Positions 22,977-32,709 of a DNA stretch of 64,000 bases are shown here, in pieces. The translations under genes were made by a program, and so were the position numbers. The stretch comes from Chitinispirillum alkaliphilum. GTDB lineage: Bacteria; Fibrobacterota; Chitinivibrionia; Chitinivibrionales; Chitinispirillaceae. Location of the stretch: positions 1-64,000 of the forward strand of contig LDWW01000012.1 of assembly GCA_001045525.1 (NCBI GenBank), in the 5' to 3' direction. Position 1 is the stretch's first letter, and every line of letters starts with the position of its first letter. The notes beneath the pieces are model-generated. The model made no database searches, had not been told where the DNA came from, and saw nothing but the letters and a program-made list of their open reading frames with translations.

Positions 22977-24077
22977 ATGGCACCTGCAGAACGTAAAGAA
23001 AAAGCCGGTATTTATAAAGAAAACAACGAGAAGCCAAAAAGTGGTGGTTCCAAAGAGCCAAAAATGGCCGATGTTTCAGGGTTTCCCGGCCCCACCAAAG
23101 CCGCCATCGTGATGGTTGCGCTTGGAACAGAAGCATCTGGACAGATTTTTAAAAATCTGGATGAAAACGATATCGAGCGGCTCTCAACAGAAATAGCCAG
23201 ATTGGATAACGTTAAATCAGATGTGCGCGAGGCTGTATTACACGAATTTCACAATCTGGCTATGGCTCATCAGTTTGTCTCCCAGGGGGGACTTGATTAT
23301 GCAAGAGAGGTTTTGGAAAAAGCCGTTGGCCCCAGAAAGGCAAAAGAAATTCTGGAAAAAGTCCAGCAGACCATAAGAACCACCGGTTTTAATCTTCTTG
23401 AGAATATAGACCCAAAACAACTTGTAAACTTCGTTCAGAAAGAACACCCTCAGACCATAGCGCTTCTGCTGGCCCATATGGAGCCTGCCAATGCAGCTCC
23501 GATCATCTCGTCACTTCCACAGGAACTTCAGGTGGACGTTGCAACAAGAATTGCCACCATGGAAAGCATCTCTCCCGATACCCTTGATCAGGTGGAGGAG
23601 GTTCTTGCAAGTCAGGTCAAATCTCTGTTCGGTGGGGATGTCTCTGAAATCGGTGGTGTTAAAGCTGTTGCTGAGATGCTTAACAGTGTTGATCGCGGGG
23701 CGGAGAAGAACATTCTTGGAAATCTTGAAAGGGATAATCCGGAACTGGCTACTGAGATTAAAAATCTCATGTTTGTTTTCGAGGATGTACTCCTTATGGA
23801 CGATCGTTCTATGCAGCGTGTACTCAAGGAAGTGGATACAAAGGAACTATCCATGGCACTCAAGGGAGCTTCCGAGGAGCTGCAGGACAAGTTTTTCAGA
23901 AACATGTCTTCACGTGCATCAGAGATGATAAAGGAAGATATGGAGTTTATGGGTCCGATACGTCTCAAGGATGTGGAGGAAGTCCAGCAGCGGATTGTAG
24001 ATGTTGTGAGAAGACTGGAAGAGGATGGGGAAATTATCATAAGCGGTCGCGGCGGCGAAGAAGACATTGTTGTCTAA
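22977..24077 (+). CDS. fliG: Flagellar motor switch protein FliG
   Basis: 366 residues. The three FliG domains begin near residue 37 (GPTKAAIVMVALGTEASGQIFKNL). EHPQTIALLLAHM marks the middle domain and MFVFEDVLLMDDRSMQRVLKEVD the C-terminal torque domain that faces MotA. The first 35 residues are an extra basic, polar extension (KEKAGIYKENNEKPKSGGSKEPK) absent from most FliGs. An internal start at Met30 lacks a ribosome site, whereas GAGG lies close to the first ATG, so I keep the longer form. Confidence 0.95.
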   Translation: MAPAERKEKAGIYKENNEKPKSGGSKEPKMADVSGFPGPTKAAIVMVALGTEASGQIFKNLDENDIERLSTEIARLDNVKSDVREAVLHEFHNLAMAHQFVSQGGLDYAREVLEKAVGPRKAKEILEKVQQTIRTTGFNLLENIDPKQLVNFVQKEHPQTIALLLAHMEPANAAPIISSLPQELQVDVATRIATMESISPDTLDQVEEVLASQVKSLFGGDVSEIGGVKAVAEMLNSVDRGAEKNILGNLERDNPELATEIKNLMFVFEDVLLMDDRSMQRVLKEVDTKELSMALKGASEELQDKFFRNMSSRASEMIKEDMEFMGPIRLKDVEEVQQRIVDVVRRLEEDGEIIISGRGGEEDIVV

Positions 24078-24089
24078 GGAAGTGGTGTG

Positions 24090-24920
24090 ATGGATCAGGA
24101 TATGGTAAACAAAGAAAATATTTCTACTCTGATTGATCAGCTGCTCAAAGCCAAAGATCCTGCTGAGGTCGGATTAAAAAAGATCCTGCGCAAAAAGGTG
24201 GATCAGTTCAATGATTATCCTCTCCATACCCCGGAGCTTGAAGAGTTTAGCACTTCTGAAAAAAACGGGGTCTTAAATGTGGATGAGAGAAGTACCCTGG
24301 AACTGCAAAAAAGGGTCGGTGAACTTGAAGAGCAGTTAAAGAGCAAAGAGGAAAGCGCACGAAAAGCTGTCCAGAATGCCTATAACAAAGGTAAACAGGA
24401 GGGGCTTGAGCAGGGGAAACTGAAAGGTAAAGAAACCGCTGATGCAGAATATGCAGCTGAGATACAAAAAATTCAGGACAATGTAACAGCTGTGCTCAAT
24501 CAACTCCAAAGCTCCAAAAAAGAACTGCTCCGAAATTCAGAGCATACCCTGCTTCGGCTTTGTGTGCAGATTGTGAAAAAAATTATCGCTAATGAGGTCT
24601 GCAGCAACGAAAAACTTATACTTGGGGTTTTGAAAAAAGCCCTACGTTCAATTGCGGAAAAAGACAGACTCATTATAAGAATCTCCCCTCAGGATCTTCA
24701 AACTGTTAAAGGCGGGAGGGAGTTTTGGGTCTCGGTTACAGAGAGGCTCAAGGATGTGTCCATAGAAGATGATGAAAGAATCCAGCGCGGTGGCTGCATA
24801 ATCGAATCGGTCAACGGTATCGTTGATGCAAGACTCGATGTACAGATCGATGAGATAACAACTCTTCTTGAAAACATGTGGCAGGCAGATATTTCAGAAG
24901 ACTGCATCACCCTCTCCTGA
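24090..24920 (+). CDS. fliH: Flagellar assembly protein FliH
   Basis: A 276-residue stalk protein of the export ATPase complex. The N-terminal third is polar, followed by a charged coiled coil (residues 70-150) with the Gly-spaced NAYNKGKQEGLEQGKLKGKE segment typical of FliH. The C-terminal domain (LRLCVQIVKKIIANEV, IRISPQDLQTVKGG, IEDDERIQRGGCIIES, GIVDARLDVQIDEI) binds FliI. A GTG one codon earlier is possible; AAGGA precedes both. Confidence 0.93.
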   Translation: MDQDMVNKENISTLIDQLLKAKDPAEVGLKKILRKKVDQFNDYPLHTPELEEFSTSEKNGVLNVDERSTLELQKRVGELEEQLKSKEESARKAVQNAYNKGKQEGLEQGKLKGKETADAEYAAEIQKIQDNVTAVLNQLQSSKKELLRNSEHTLLRLCVQIVKKIIANEVCSNEKLILGVLKKALRSIAEKDRLIIRISPQDLQTVKGGREFWVSVTERLKDVSIEDDERIQRGGCIIESVNGIVDARLDVQIDEITTLLENMWQADISEDCITLS

Positions 24921-24930
24921 ATGGGCTCAT

Positions 24931-26280
24931 ATGCAATTCAATCCCCAGACATTAGACAACAGATTTACAAAATATCTGGATTGTGTCAACTCTTCAAAAA
25001 CAATAAAACTCCATGGCAGAATAACTGAAGTCGTAGGGCTTCTTATAGAATCTACCGGACCAGCTGCTTCTGTGGGCGAAGTGTGCAATCTTGAAGAAAA
25101 CGGTAGAATCGTAGGCAGGGCAGAGGTGGTCGGTTTTCGAAAAGAAAGAACCCTGCTCATGCCCCTTGGTGATGTGAACAATATTCATCCCGGTCTTATA
25201 GTAACAGGAACCGGACGACCTCTCACTATCAATGCAAGCTCAGATCTCAAGGGACGGGTTCTTGATGGTCTTGGGTTCCCCATTGATGGAAAACCTCTCC
25301 TTAAAATGGGTGAGAGAAGATCTGTTATCTCTGCTGTTCCCAACCCCTTAACCAGAAAAAGGATTTCAGAACCCTTTCACACGGGCATCAAAGCAATCGA
25401 CAGTCTGCTGACTGTAGGTAAGGGGCAGAGGATGGGGATTTTTGCCGGCAGCGGAGTCGGAAAAAGTGTTCTTTTGGGTATGATGGCCCGCAACTGCAAA
25501 TCGGATATCAATGTGATTGCGCTTATAGGTGAACGGGGCAGAGAGGTGAGGGAATTTATCGAACGGGATCTTGGGCCCGAGGGGCTGGCAAGATCGATTG
25601 TGGTAGTTGCCACCTCAGATCAGCCCGCACTTATTCGAATAAAAGGCGCACTGGTTGCAGCATCAATAGCGGAGTACTTCAGGGATCAGGGTAAAGATGT
25701 CCTGTTTATGGCCGATTCAATTACCAGACTCGCAATGGCTCAAAGAGAGATCGGGCTTGCAGTAGGGGAACCTCCTGCAACCAAGGGGTACACCCCTTCC
25801 GTTTTTTCCATATTACCACAATTTCTCGAACGTGCAGGTAATTCTGATAAGGGTACCATCACCGGGCTTTTTACTGTACTTGTTGAAGGTGACGATATGG
25901 ATGATCCAATAGCAGACTCCGCCCGATCGATTCTTGACGGGCATATAGCATTGTCAAGACGACTGGCAAGCAAAAATCACTATCCTGCAATAGATGTGTT
26001 GGAGAGTATATCAAGATGTATGAGGGATGTGGTAAGCGATGAACACATACAGATCGCTTCAACCATCAAAGATTGCATGGCTACCTATAAGGAAAATGAG
26101 GACCTGGTACAGATAGGTGCCTATATGCCGGGAACAAATGATAAGGTGGACAAGGCGATAAAATTGAATCAGCCACTGATCTCCTATCTGCGGCAAAAAG
26201 TGGCAACTGCCTGTCAGTTCGACAAAAACATTATCGAACTAAGGCAAATTGCGGAAAAAACAGGAATCCTTAACTCATGA
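24931..26280 (+). CDS. fliI: Flagellum-specific export ATPase FliI
   Basis: The frame reaches back into fliH, but Met at 24931, just after the fliH stop, gives the normal family length (449). Walker A is FAGSGVGKSVLLGMM. GERGREVREFIERDLG and ADSITRLAMAQREIGLAVGEPPATKGYTPSVF are F1-beta-like FliI hallmarks. It hydrolyses ATP to prime export substrates. Its stop overlaps the fliJ start (ATGA), so the two are translationally coupled. Confidence 0.97.
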   Translation: MQFNPQTLDNRFTKYLDCVNSSKTIKLHGRITEVVGLLIESTGPAASVGEVCNLEENGRIVGRAEVVGFRKERTLLMPLGDVNNIHPGLIVTGTGRPLTINASSDLKGRVLDGLGFPIDGKPLLKMGERRSVISAVPNPLTRKRISEPFHTGIKAIDSLLTVGKGQRMGIFAGSGVGKSVLLGMMARNCKSDINVIALIGERGREVREFIERDLGPEGLARSIVVVATSDQPALIRIKGALVAASIAEYFRDQGKDVLFMADSITRLAMAQREIGLAVGEPPATKGYTPSVFSILPQFLERAGNSDKGTITGLFTVLVEGDDMDDPIADSARSILDGHIALSRRLASKNHYPAIDVLESISRCMRDVVSDEHIQIASTIKDCMATYKENEDLVQIGAYMPGTNDKVDKAIKLNQPLISYLRQKVATACQFDKNIIELRQIAEKTGILNS

Positions 26281-26738
26281 AAAAATTTGTTTTCTCACTC
26301 GAAGCACTTCTTGAGGTCAGGATCCGTAAGGAGGAAGATATTGAAAAGAAACTGGCTCAAAAAAATGGAGAAATTGAGCTGGTAAGAAAAGAGATTGAGA
26401 GAATCCAGCAGGATCTTAAGAATTTTCAGATCTCTGAGAAGAGCAGGCGTGCACACGGAGAAGATATATTTTCCATGCGTTACTCAGTTTCCTGGCGCAA
26501 TCAGCTAAAACTTGATATGCTTACCATGGGAAAAAAGTATGATGATCTCTGTGCTCAGGCCTACAGTATACGACAGGAATTAACCAAGGCAACCCAGGAG
26601 AAAAAAGCTGTAGAGATTATAAAAGAGAAACGCTACCGTGAGTGGAAACTTAAACACAAACGCGAAGAACAAAAAGCTCTCGATGATATCTCCACTCAGG
26701 GTTTTATTCGTAAAAGGAGCATCGGTGAAACTCCGTAA
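26277..26738 (+). CDS. fliJ: Flagellar export protein FliJ
   Basis: This 153-residue, almost wholly helical, highly charged coiled-coil protein (FVFSLEALLEVRIRKEEDIEKKL start) fits FliJ, the central-stalk component that activates the export gate with FliI. It overlaps fliI at ATGA. The downstream secreted-protein gene starts 14 bases before its stop. Confidence 0.92.
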   Translation: MKKFVFSLEALLEVRIRKEEDIEKKLAQKNGEIELVRKEIERIQQDLKNFQISEKSRRAHGEDIFSMRYSVSWRNQLKLDMLTMGKKYDDLCAQAYSIRQELTKATQEKKAVEIIKEKRYREWKLKHKREEQKALDDISTQGFIRKRSIGETP

Positions 26739-29700
26739 CTTCATTTTCGTTCTGTTTCTTGCTGCTGGTGCAAGTGCCTCTGTCCTCACTTTCGAAACAT
26801 TCGAAGAGGGGCAGATTATCGACTCAAAACTGATCGACTCCATTGCTCAAAGTGAGCAGGGACTGGCTCTTGCTGTAAACCGGTTCGAACTGATAAAACT
26901 CTTTGGAGATCAGTCCTTTGCAATCAACCCGGTGAACAACTATCCGGATGTGCTTTTTGGCAGCAGAGATACGGCTGCCTTTTTCTGGCTTGATCCCGAG
27001 TTCGGTAACGTGTACAGACGAGATGTTGTACTCACAGAGGACAGAGCAATCAGCGGTCAGTCTCAGATAATCGACAGCTACATACCCCATCAATACTCTT
27101 ATCTTAAAGCTGCTGGTACATTGGATAATCCTCTTGTTTCCCTGATCGAAAGGGTTGCTCCGGGCTCTGGTAATCTAAGGCTTATTCTCAACAACGGCAC
27201 AGAGCGGCTTGTACTCGATTCAGCCCGTACACTGGTACGTTTTCACTCCTCAATGACAGAGCTTTCAGATGATACTTTTCTGGTTGTGAATTCAAAAAAC
27301 ATGGACACACTCATGCTGAGAAAGGTGTATTCCCGGGGAAGTGAACTGCGAACTGTAAGCTCTGCAGTAGTGAGCACAGGGGCATCGGTTGACGGTGATT
27401 GTCTTATGAATCCTTCTGTTGCTGTCGATAAATCAAGCGGTAATATTCTGGTCACCTGGACAAGAGGTGCACCAATGGGGGATAAGATCTTTCATTATCG
27501 GATATATGACAGAGAACTGAATCCTGTAATCAATACCGTTAATACGGGGGAGGTGATTTCTGCATGGGCGTATAATTACTATGCGGATGCTCCAGCTGTT
27601 TCGTTTGCTCCAAATCGTTTTGCCGTGTCGACCTGGAATCTGCAAGGTACTCATTTACATGAAATAAACGGCACTGATGGTCAGCGCACAAAGAGAGAAA
27701 TTGCAGGCAAACAGGGAATCTCCGGATCTGCTATCACTACCAATGGTGAATTTTTGGCAGTGGTGTACAGGGATACCATCAATTCCGTTATTGAAGCCAA
27801 GCGTATTCCCGTGAACAATGGTGAATTGGGCTCTGAGCAATTTATACAGATATCAGATCCGGGACGTACCATAACTAAAGAAAACACTCACAGCATTGCA
27901 TTGAACTGTGATATGGATTCATCCGGTTCCATTGCAGTGGTGTGGAGAAACGGATTGCAGGTTGAAGGTGCAATCCTGGCCAGGAGGGGAGTGAGAGAAG
28001 GGGAAGGTACATGGGTGTCTCAGGTGAAAAATATTGAGAATGTGAATGGGGATTCCCTTCGTTTCTATCCGGCAGAATATGTATTCAGTGGAGAAATGAG
28101 CTCTTGGCAAATCATTGATTCCGTGCGGTTTGGAAACTCTCCCCAGGAAACTGCCTCAGCACATTGGGTCCCGCTGTATGAATTATCGGCTCTCTCCGGG
28201 GCACGAGGTACCTATTCACATTTTCAGTACAAATTTTCACTTCAAAGAGTGCCCGGCGGGGACTCACTAATTACTCCAGTCGTAACAGAGGTAAATATTC
28301 CATGGAACAGAAAACCGGTTTTCGTAAATCCCGACTCAGTTACTGTTAATCAAACACATTTGGCTGATGTGGAGTATGGGGATACAATAACCATTCTTTC
28401 AAGAACTGATACTGTAAAGATAAGTTTTTCAATCAGAGATTATGACCTGGATGATACGTTGCACATACGTGCAGATTATACCACAGCAGACACCTCTTTT
28501 ACCAACTCTGAAGGACCCTATTTTCATTCTACTGTCAATATTGCGCCTTTCCCCCAATCCTCTGCACAATATCAGGTAGAGCTGCAAGCGCGTGATCGGT
28601 ATTTTTGGGAAGCTGAACCGGTATCGCTTCTTTTTTTGACCAGAAATTCTGCCCCTGTTCTTGATTTCAGGGCTGAAATGGCTGCTCCCGGTGAACAAAA
28701 ACAGTTGTCTGTAATTACAGATAGTATGAAGATCGTATTTCAGGAGGACGATTCGCTTCGTTTATTGCTTGGGATAAGTGATACTAACGATCCCTCTACA
28801 GCCAAAGGTCGGCTTTCGATATTTCAGAATGGAGCAGAGGAAAGTGTTGATTCTGTTGTGGCCGGTTCTTCAGAAAGGGAAATATTTCTTTATCCGGATC
28901 AGTTTCCCGATCCGGTGTGGACCAGGCTGCAGTTTTCAGGAACCGATCCAGACACTGTGGTGAAAATCAATGCATTTACCCGCATAAACCACATCCCCCG
29001 AATAATCTCAGCCCAGCTTGGAGATGAAAAAGCTACGCAGTATGGTGATTCCATAAGAATGGTCCCCGGGAAAGAAACTCCACTGATCCTGCATACTGAG
29101 GATCCCGATCTTGTGATAGAGGATACTCTGACTTATACATTGCAAACTGCTCAATGGGATACCACTTTCAGTACAACTGATCCTGTTTTTACAATTCCCA
29201 TAACTCCTGTGGAATCAGACACTTTTATGATCATTAAGGTGCGTGATATCTACAACAGAAGTGACAGCCTGAAGTTCAGTTTCAGGTATCCCAGACTTCT
29301 CTCAGACACTACTTTCATCCCCTATCTTGAAGCAAAGGACTCACTCGCTTCCGGCATCTCGCTTATCCACGGCAGCCTCGATACCGCAACTGTTACACTG
29401 CCTTTTCTTAACAGCGGAAACGATTCTATGCAGATACTCTCGGTCTCATTGGCAGCCACAAGCAGCCGTTGGCTCACCTTTGATGCACCTCAGGATGGGG
29501 AAAACGTCACTTTTTCATCTCTGAATACTCTTCAGTTTTACCCGGTAACGATCATGGGAGGGGATCAGGTCGATTTTCTTTTCAGGCTGACTGCCGATGG
29601 GATAATTGGTGATGGGGTGATGCATGATACACTTATTGTACAAACAAGTGATCCGCTGGTCCCTTTTGATACCATTCCTATCAGCATGGAATACAATGAT

Positions 29701-31272
29701 CTTCCCCGGATACTCAGGGTAAATGTGGAGTTTGATCCCGAAGTTCCTTACAGACCGGCTTCTGCAGCAAATACCCTCTCTGCTCAGCCGTACAGCTTCC
29801 CGCCTCACGCCAAAATCCGTATAGATTTCTCCGAACCTATAGATTCAGCCTCTGCATGGGAGGAAATTCATCTATACAGTATTTTCGATTCATTACACAC
29901 CGGCTCTGCTCTGCTGCATACAACATCACATGTTTGGAACAACAGTTATACAAGTCTGGAAATAGGAGCAAATTACACCCATTCCAGTCCCTACTTCGGA
30001 TTCACACCTCCCGGAGGTATTTTCATTCCTACCGATTCACTTGCTCTGGTGCTTTCTCACGGTGTAACCGATAAAGCACAGACGCCAAGCGGGCCTAATG
30101 GACTCGATCTGCTCAGAATCAACAAAAGAGCCCCTTATAGTGACACCACTTTTCTCTTTAGGGTAGACAGCATCCCCTTTAGTGTTACATCAGTTTCACC
30201 GGCGCCGGGAGATACCGGTTTAAAAAACTCTCCACCTGTGGTGATAAACTTTTCCCTTCCACCCGATCCCGAAACAATCGATACTTCTCTTACCTATAAC
30301 CGCACCATCCATTTAACTTCAGTATTTGGGGGTGAAGAGCAGGTTACATTTGATTCTGTAAGAGTACACCAGGCTTCTGTAATGGCATACCCTTCGAGGA
30401 GGTTTTTCTACGGAGATACCGTAAACCTGAGGTTCAGAAGCGCGGAGGTGAGAGATTTTCTTGGCTTTCCACCCGACAATACCGGTGATGGCATACCGGG
30501 GGCGCTTTTTGACCCCCAATCAGAAAAAGATGATCTTATGTGGAGTTTTGTGATCAGGAATAATAAAATTCTCACAGTTTCTCCTCAGGAGGGTTCAATC
30601 ATCGAAAAGGTCAGCCCTCCAATAACCATTACTTTTTCTCATCCGATTTTTAGCGGAACTTTTGATACAGATACATCTATCCACAACAGAAGTATGGAAA
30701 TCGTTTCAAGATATGGTGGCTCTGCCAAAAGCTCTTTCACCCATATCGCTATTTCTGATGACAGCACAGAGGTAACGATAATACCCTCCTTTAACTTCTT
30801 CAGCTATGACAGTGTATTATGCGTATTCAACGGTTTCACAATGGATTACGACTACAATGCTGAGATAAATTTGCCGGGTGAATTCAATTCCTCTGAATAT
30901 GAATGGTATTTCTATACGGGTGAAACCGGATTTTACACCTATCCAAATCCATTTCGTCCAAATAAAGACCCCCGTCACTGTCCGGAACCTGCCCTGTGCG
31001 GTATATGGTTTAAAAATCTGCATCTTCTCGACCCGGATGCCCTTGAACTAAGAATAAGGATTTTCAACATAAAAGCCGTTGAGGTGTATGATACGAAATC
31101 TGCGGGGGTAAGGGTTAGGTTCACGCCAAGGAGTTCTGAAATGAGACCGGAGTGGCTGTGGGATACCAGAAATCAGGCAGGTCATGAAGTGGCATCCGGA
31201 GTATACTTTTATGTTGTTTATAATATGGATAACAGAGCTTTGCTCAGAGGTAAATTGATGATAGTGCGGTAG
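26725..31272 (+). CDS. 1515-residue secreted multidomain protein encoded in the flagellar operon
   Basis: GTG 26725 is chosen because AAGGAG precedes it and it opens a signal peptide (LRNFIFVLFLAAGASAS). Residues 20-450 hold propeller-like repeats (NPSVAVDKSSGNILVTWTR, NCDMDSSGSIAVVWRN). Residues 500-1000 are strand-rich Ig-like units. From about 1010-1390 there are three Big_5/SbsA-like Ig domains (PPVVINFSLPPDPETI, PPITITFSHPIFSG). The last 120 residues (YPNPFRPNKD, LRIRIFNIKAVEVYD, NQAGHEVASGVYFYVVYN) resemble FlgD-Ig or T9SS type A sorting domains. It overlaps fliJ by 14 bases, hence is cotranscribed with export genes. It probably acts at the cell surface; a link to motility is inference. 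Not recognised as a named protein. Confidence 0.85.
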   Translation: MKLRNFIFVLFLAAGASASVLTFETFEEGQIIDSKLIDSIAQSEQGLALAVNRFELIKLFGDQSFAINPVNNYPDVLFGSRDTAAFFWLDPEFGNVYRRDVVLTEDRAISGQSQIIDSYIPHQYSYLKAAGTLDNPLVSLIERVAPGSGNLRLILNNGTERLVLDSARTLVRFHSSMTELSDDTFLVVNSKNMDTLMLRKVYSRGSELRTVSSAVVSTGASVDGDCLMNPSVAVDKSSGNILVTWTRGAPMGDKIFHYRIYDRELNPVINTVNTGEVISAWAYNYYADAPAVSFAPNRFAVSTWNLQGTHLHEINGTDGQRTKREIAGKQGISGSAITTNGEFLAVVYRDTINSVIEAKRIPVNNGELGSEQFIQISDPGRTITKENTHSIALNCDMDSSGSIAVVWRNGLQVEGAILARRGVREGEGTWVSQVKNIENVNGDSLRFYPAEYVFSGEMSSWQIIDSVRFGNSPQETASAHWVPLYELSALSGARGTYSHFQYKFSLQRVPGGDSLITPVVTEVNIPWNRKPVFVNPDSVTVNQTHLADVEYGDTITILSRTDTVKISFSIRDYDLDDTLHIRADYTTADTSFTNSEGPYFHSTVNIAPFPQSSAQYQVELQARDRYFWEAEPVSLLFLTRNSAPVLDFRAEMAAPGEQKQLSVITDSMKIVFQEDDSLRLLLGISDTNDPSTAKGRLSIFQNGAEESVDSVVAGSSEREIFLYPDQFPDPVWTRLQFSGTDPDTVVKINAFTRINHIPRIISAQLGDEKATQYGDSIRMVPGKETPLILHTEDPDLVIEDTLTYTLQTAQWDTTFSTTDPVFTIPITPVESDTFMIIKVRDIYNRSDSLKFSFRYPRLLSDTTFIPYLEAKDSLASGISLIHGSLDTATVTLPFLNSGNDSMQILSVSLAATSSRWLTFDAPQDGENVTFSSLNTLQFYPVTIMGGDQVDFLFRLTADGIIGDGVMHDTLIVQTSDPLVPFDTIPISMEYNDLPRILRVNVEFDPEVPYRPASAANTLSAQPYSFPPHAKIRIDFSEPIDSASAWEEIHLYSIFDSLHTGSALLHTTSHVWNNSYTSLEIGANYTHSSPYFGFTPPGGIFIPTDSLALVLSHGVTDKAQTPSGPNGLDLLRINKRAPYSDTTFLFRVDSIPFSVTSVSPAPGDTGLKNSPPVVINFSLPPDPETIDTSLTYNRTIHLTSVFGGEEQVTFDSVRVHQASVMAYPSRRFFYGDTVNLRFRSAEVRDFLGFPPDNTGDGIPGALFDPQSEKDDLMWSFVIRNNKILTVSPQEGSIIEKVSPPITITFSHPIFSGTFDTDTSIHNRSMEIVSRYGGSAKSSFTHIAISDDSTEVTIIPSFNFFSYDSVLCVFNGFTMDYDYNAEINLPGEFNSSEYEWYFYTGETGFYTYPNPFRPNKDPRHCPEPALCGIWFKNLHLLDPDALELRIRIFNIKAVEVYDTKSAGVRVRFTPRSSEMRPEWLWDTRNQAGHEVASGVYFYVVYNMDNRALLRGKLMIVR

Positions 31273-31289
31273 GGGCGCTTTGATTTATC

Positions 31290-31324
31290 TGCCTAAAATC
31301 AGACCGCAAGATGTTAGGCATTTT
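31290..31324 (+). terminator. Weak terminator at the end of the flagellar operon
   Basis: TGCCTAA (31290-31296) pairs with TTAGGCA (31314-31320), followed by TTTT. The loop is long (17) and the stem short, so efficiency may be modest. Confidence 0.4.
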
Positions 31325-31474
31325 AAGGTTTGACTATATATCCGCATATTGACAGTGAACTTTGAGTACTGGTGCTGTTAAACAGGTCTATTCTGTTGAA
31401 TGTCAATGTGTTGAGTTAACCCGAACTCAAAACTCTCAACCATCAATTCACTGCTTCAAATTTAAATTACCAGA

Positions 31475-31506
31475 CTGCAAAAATATCATTCACCATATTT
31501 TTGCAG
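31475..31506. repeat. Perfect 12-bp hairpin in the 300-base gap before exbB
   Basis: CTGCAAAAATAT (31475-31486) and its exact complement (31495-31506) surround an 8-base loop, 68 bases before the exbB start. A smaller hairpin (31411-31417 with 31424-31430) lies upstream. There is no T-run. It could be an operator, mRNA leader structure or weak terminator. The remainder of 31273-31573 shows no convincing gene. Confidence 0.5.
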
Positions 31507-31573
31507 ACATTATATTCTTGCTAAACAGGATTGTCCTTATAAAAAGTTCGTAAGTATAAGAAAGGGAATTTTT

Positions 31574-32203
31574 ATGTTTGGGTCTATAGCTGCTCAGTTC
31601 AATGCTGGTGGAGATTTTATGTGGATTATACTGGCAGTTTTTGCCTTAGCCGTAGCAGTTATGATTGAGAGATTAATCTATTTTTTCATTTACTGCAATA
31701 ACGACACTATGAAAACGGCAAGTAATCTTATTGCAAAACTAAAAAGCGGTAACATAAAAGATGCTGAACAGATTGCCTCCAGTCGAACCACACCGATGCA
31801 CAAACTTATGAACGTGGCAGTCAGTTCCTATTCAGGCGGTAAAGAACCGGAAATCATAATCGAGAGAATAGAGCAGGCCGCAATCCGTGAGCTGCCACGG
31901 CTTTCAAACAGAATTAACTACCTTTCACTTATAGCAAATGTTTCAACTTTGCTTGGGCTGCTTGGAACCATAACCGGACTGCAGCTCTCTTTCAGTGCTC
32001 TTGCAGATGATGCTTCCCAGCAAGCTGCTATGCTGGCTGTAGGAATCTCAAAAGCAATGAATACAACAGCATTCGGGCTTATCGTGGCAGTTCCCTGCAT
32101 GGTAATGTACACTTTTCTCTCCAACAAACAGCAGAAACTTGTAAAAACCATCGATGAAGCAGTTTCTCATATCGTCTCTGCCATTAAGGAGAAGAAAGCA
32201 TGA
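31574..32203 (+). CDS. exbB: MotA/TolQ/ExbB proton channel family protein
   Basis: This 209-residue inner-membrane protein has three transmembrane helices: the first at about 15-38, the long pair at about 115-140 and 160-185, with the family signature SLIANVSTLLGLLGTITGLQLSFSAL and AFGLIVAVPCMVMYTFLSNKQQKL. It forms the pentameric channel that couples proton flow to TonB energisation. The downstream exbD overlaps its stop (ATGA). An AAAGGG site lies upstream. Confidence 0.93.
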   Translation: MFGSIAAQFNAGGDFMWIILAVFALAVAVMIERLIYFFIYCNNDTMKTASNLIAKLKSGNIKDAEQIASSRTTPMHKLMNVAVSSYSGGKEPEIIIERIEQAAIRELPRLSNRINYLSLIANVSTLLGLLGTITGLQLSFSALADDASQQAAMLAVGISKAMNTTAFGLIVAVPCMVMYTFLSNKQQKLVKTIDEAVSHIVSAIKEKKA

Positions 32204-32694
32204 GCCTGCTGTCTTCATGTAAAGGATTAAAACATCCATCCGAAGCTGCTGAAATGGCTGATGTTGATGTAACTCCCATAATGAATATGTTTATCATTTT
32301 GATACCATTTCTGGTTTCAATGGCTGTTTTTACCCATCTCTCTATTCTGCCCTTTTCGGTACCCTCCGATACCGGCAGCGCAGCATCTGCCAGTGAAGAT
32401 GAGGATCCCAGGTTACGACTTACTATTGTGCTTTCGACTGATTATCTCAAACTTGCCCATGGTGAAATGTTGCTTGATTCCATTCATGTTTTGGATTCTG
32501 GGCACGATTTTGACAGGCTCGGTCTTGTTTTATCTGCAAAAATGGCCGATTATGATGATGGTGAAGTGGTGATTGCAGTAAGGGATAATGTGAAGATTCA
32601 GAATGTGGTGAAAGTAATGGATATTTGCAAAATCAACAATTTCGAAAAAGTCGGAATATCAAGTGCAACTGCTAACCCCACTGCCGGTATATAA
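32200..32694 (+). CDS. exbD: ExbD/TolR-like biopolymer transport protein (first copy)
   Basis: A 164-residue protein with one N-terminal membrane helix (about 25-47) preceded by DVDVTPIMNMFIILIPFLV, which holds the conserved membrane Asp region. A periplasmic domain of about 115 residues follows. It partners ExbB as the proton-translocating dimer. The sequence differs from the second copy downstream, so the two may form a heterodimer or serve different TonB-like outputs. Confidence 0.85.
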   Translation: MSLLSSCKGLKHPSEAAEMADVDVTPIMNMFIILIPFLVSMAVFTHLSILPFSVPSDTGSAASASEDEDPRLRLTIVLSTDYLKLAHGEMLLDSIHVLDSGHDFDRLGLVLSAKMADYDDGEVVIAVRDNVKIQNVVKVMDICKINNFEKVGISSATANPTAGI

Positions 32695-32709
32695 AGAGGT
32701 GGTTTTATT

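Noticed and set aside
31362-31553. 63-codon plus-strand frame before exbB
   Set aside because: Spans the hairpins, no ribosome site, composition unlike neighbours.
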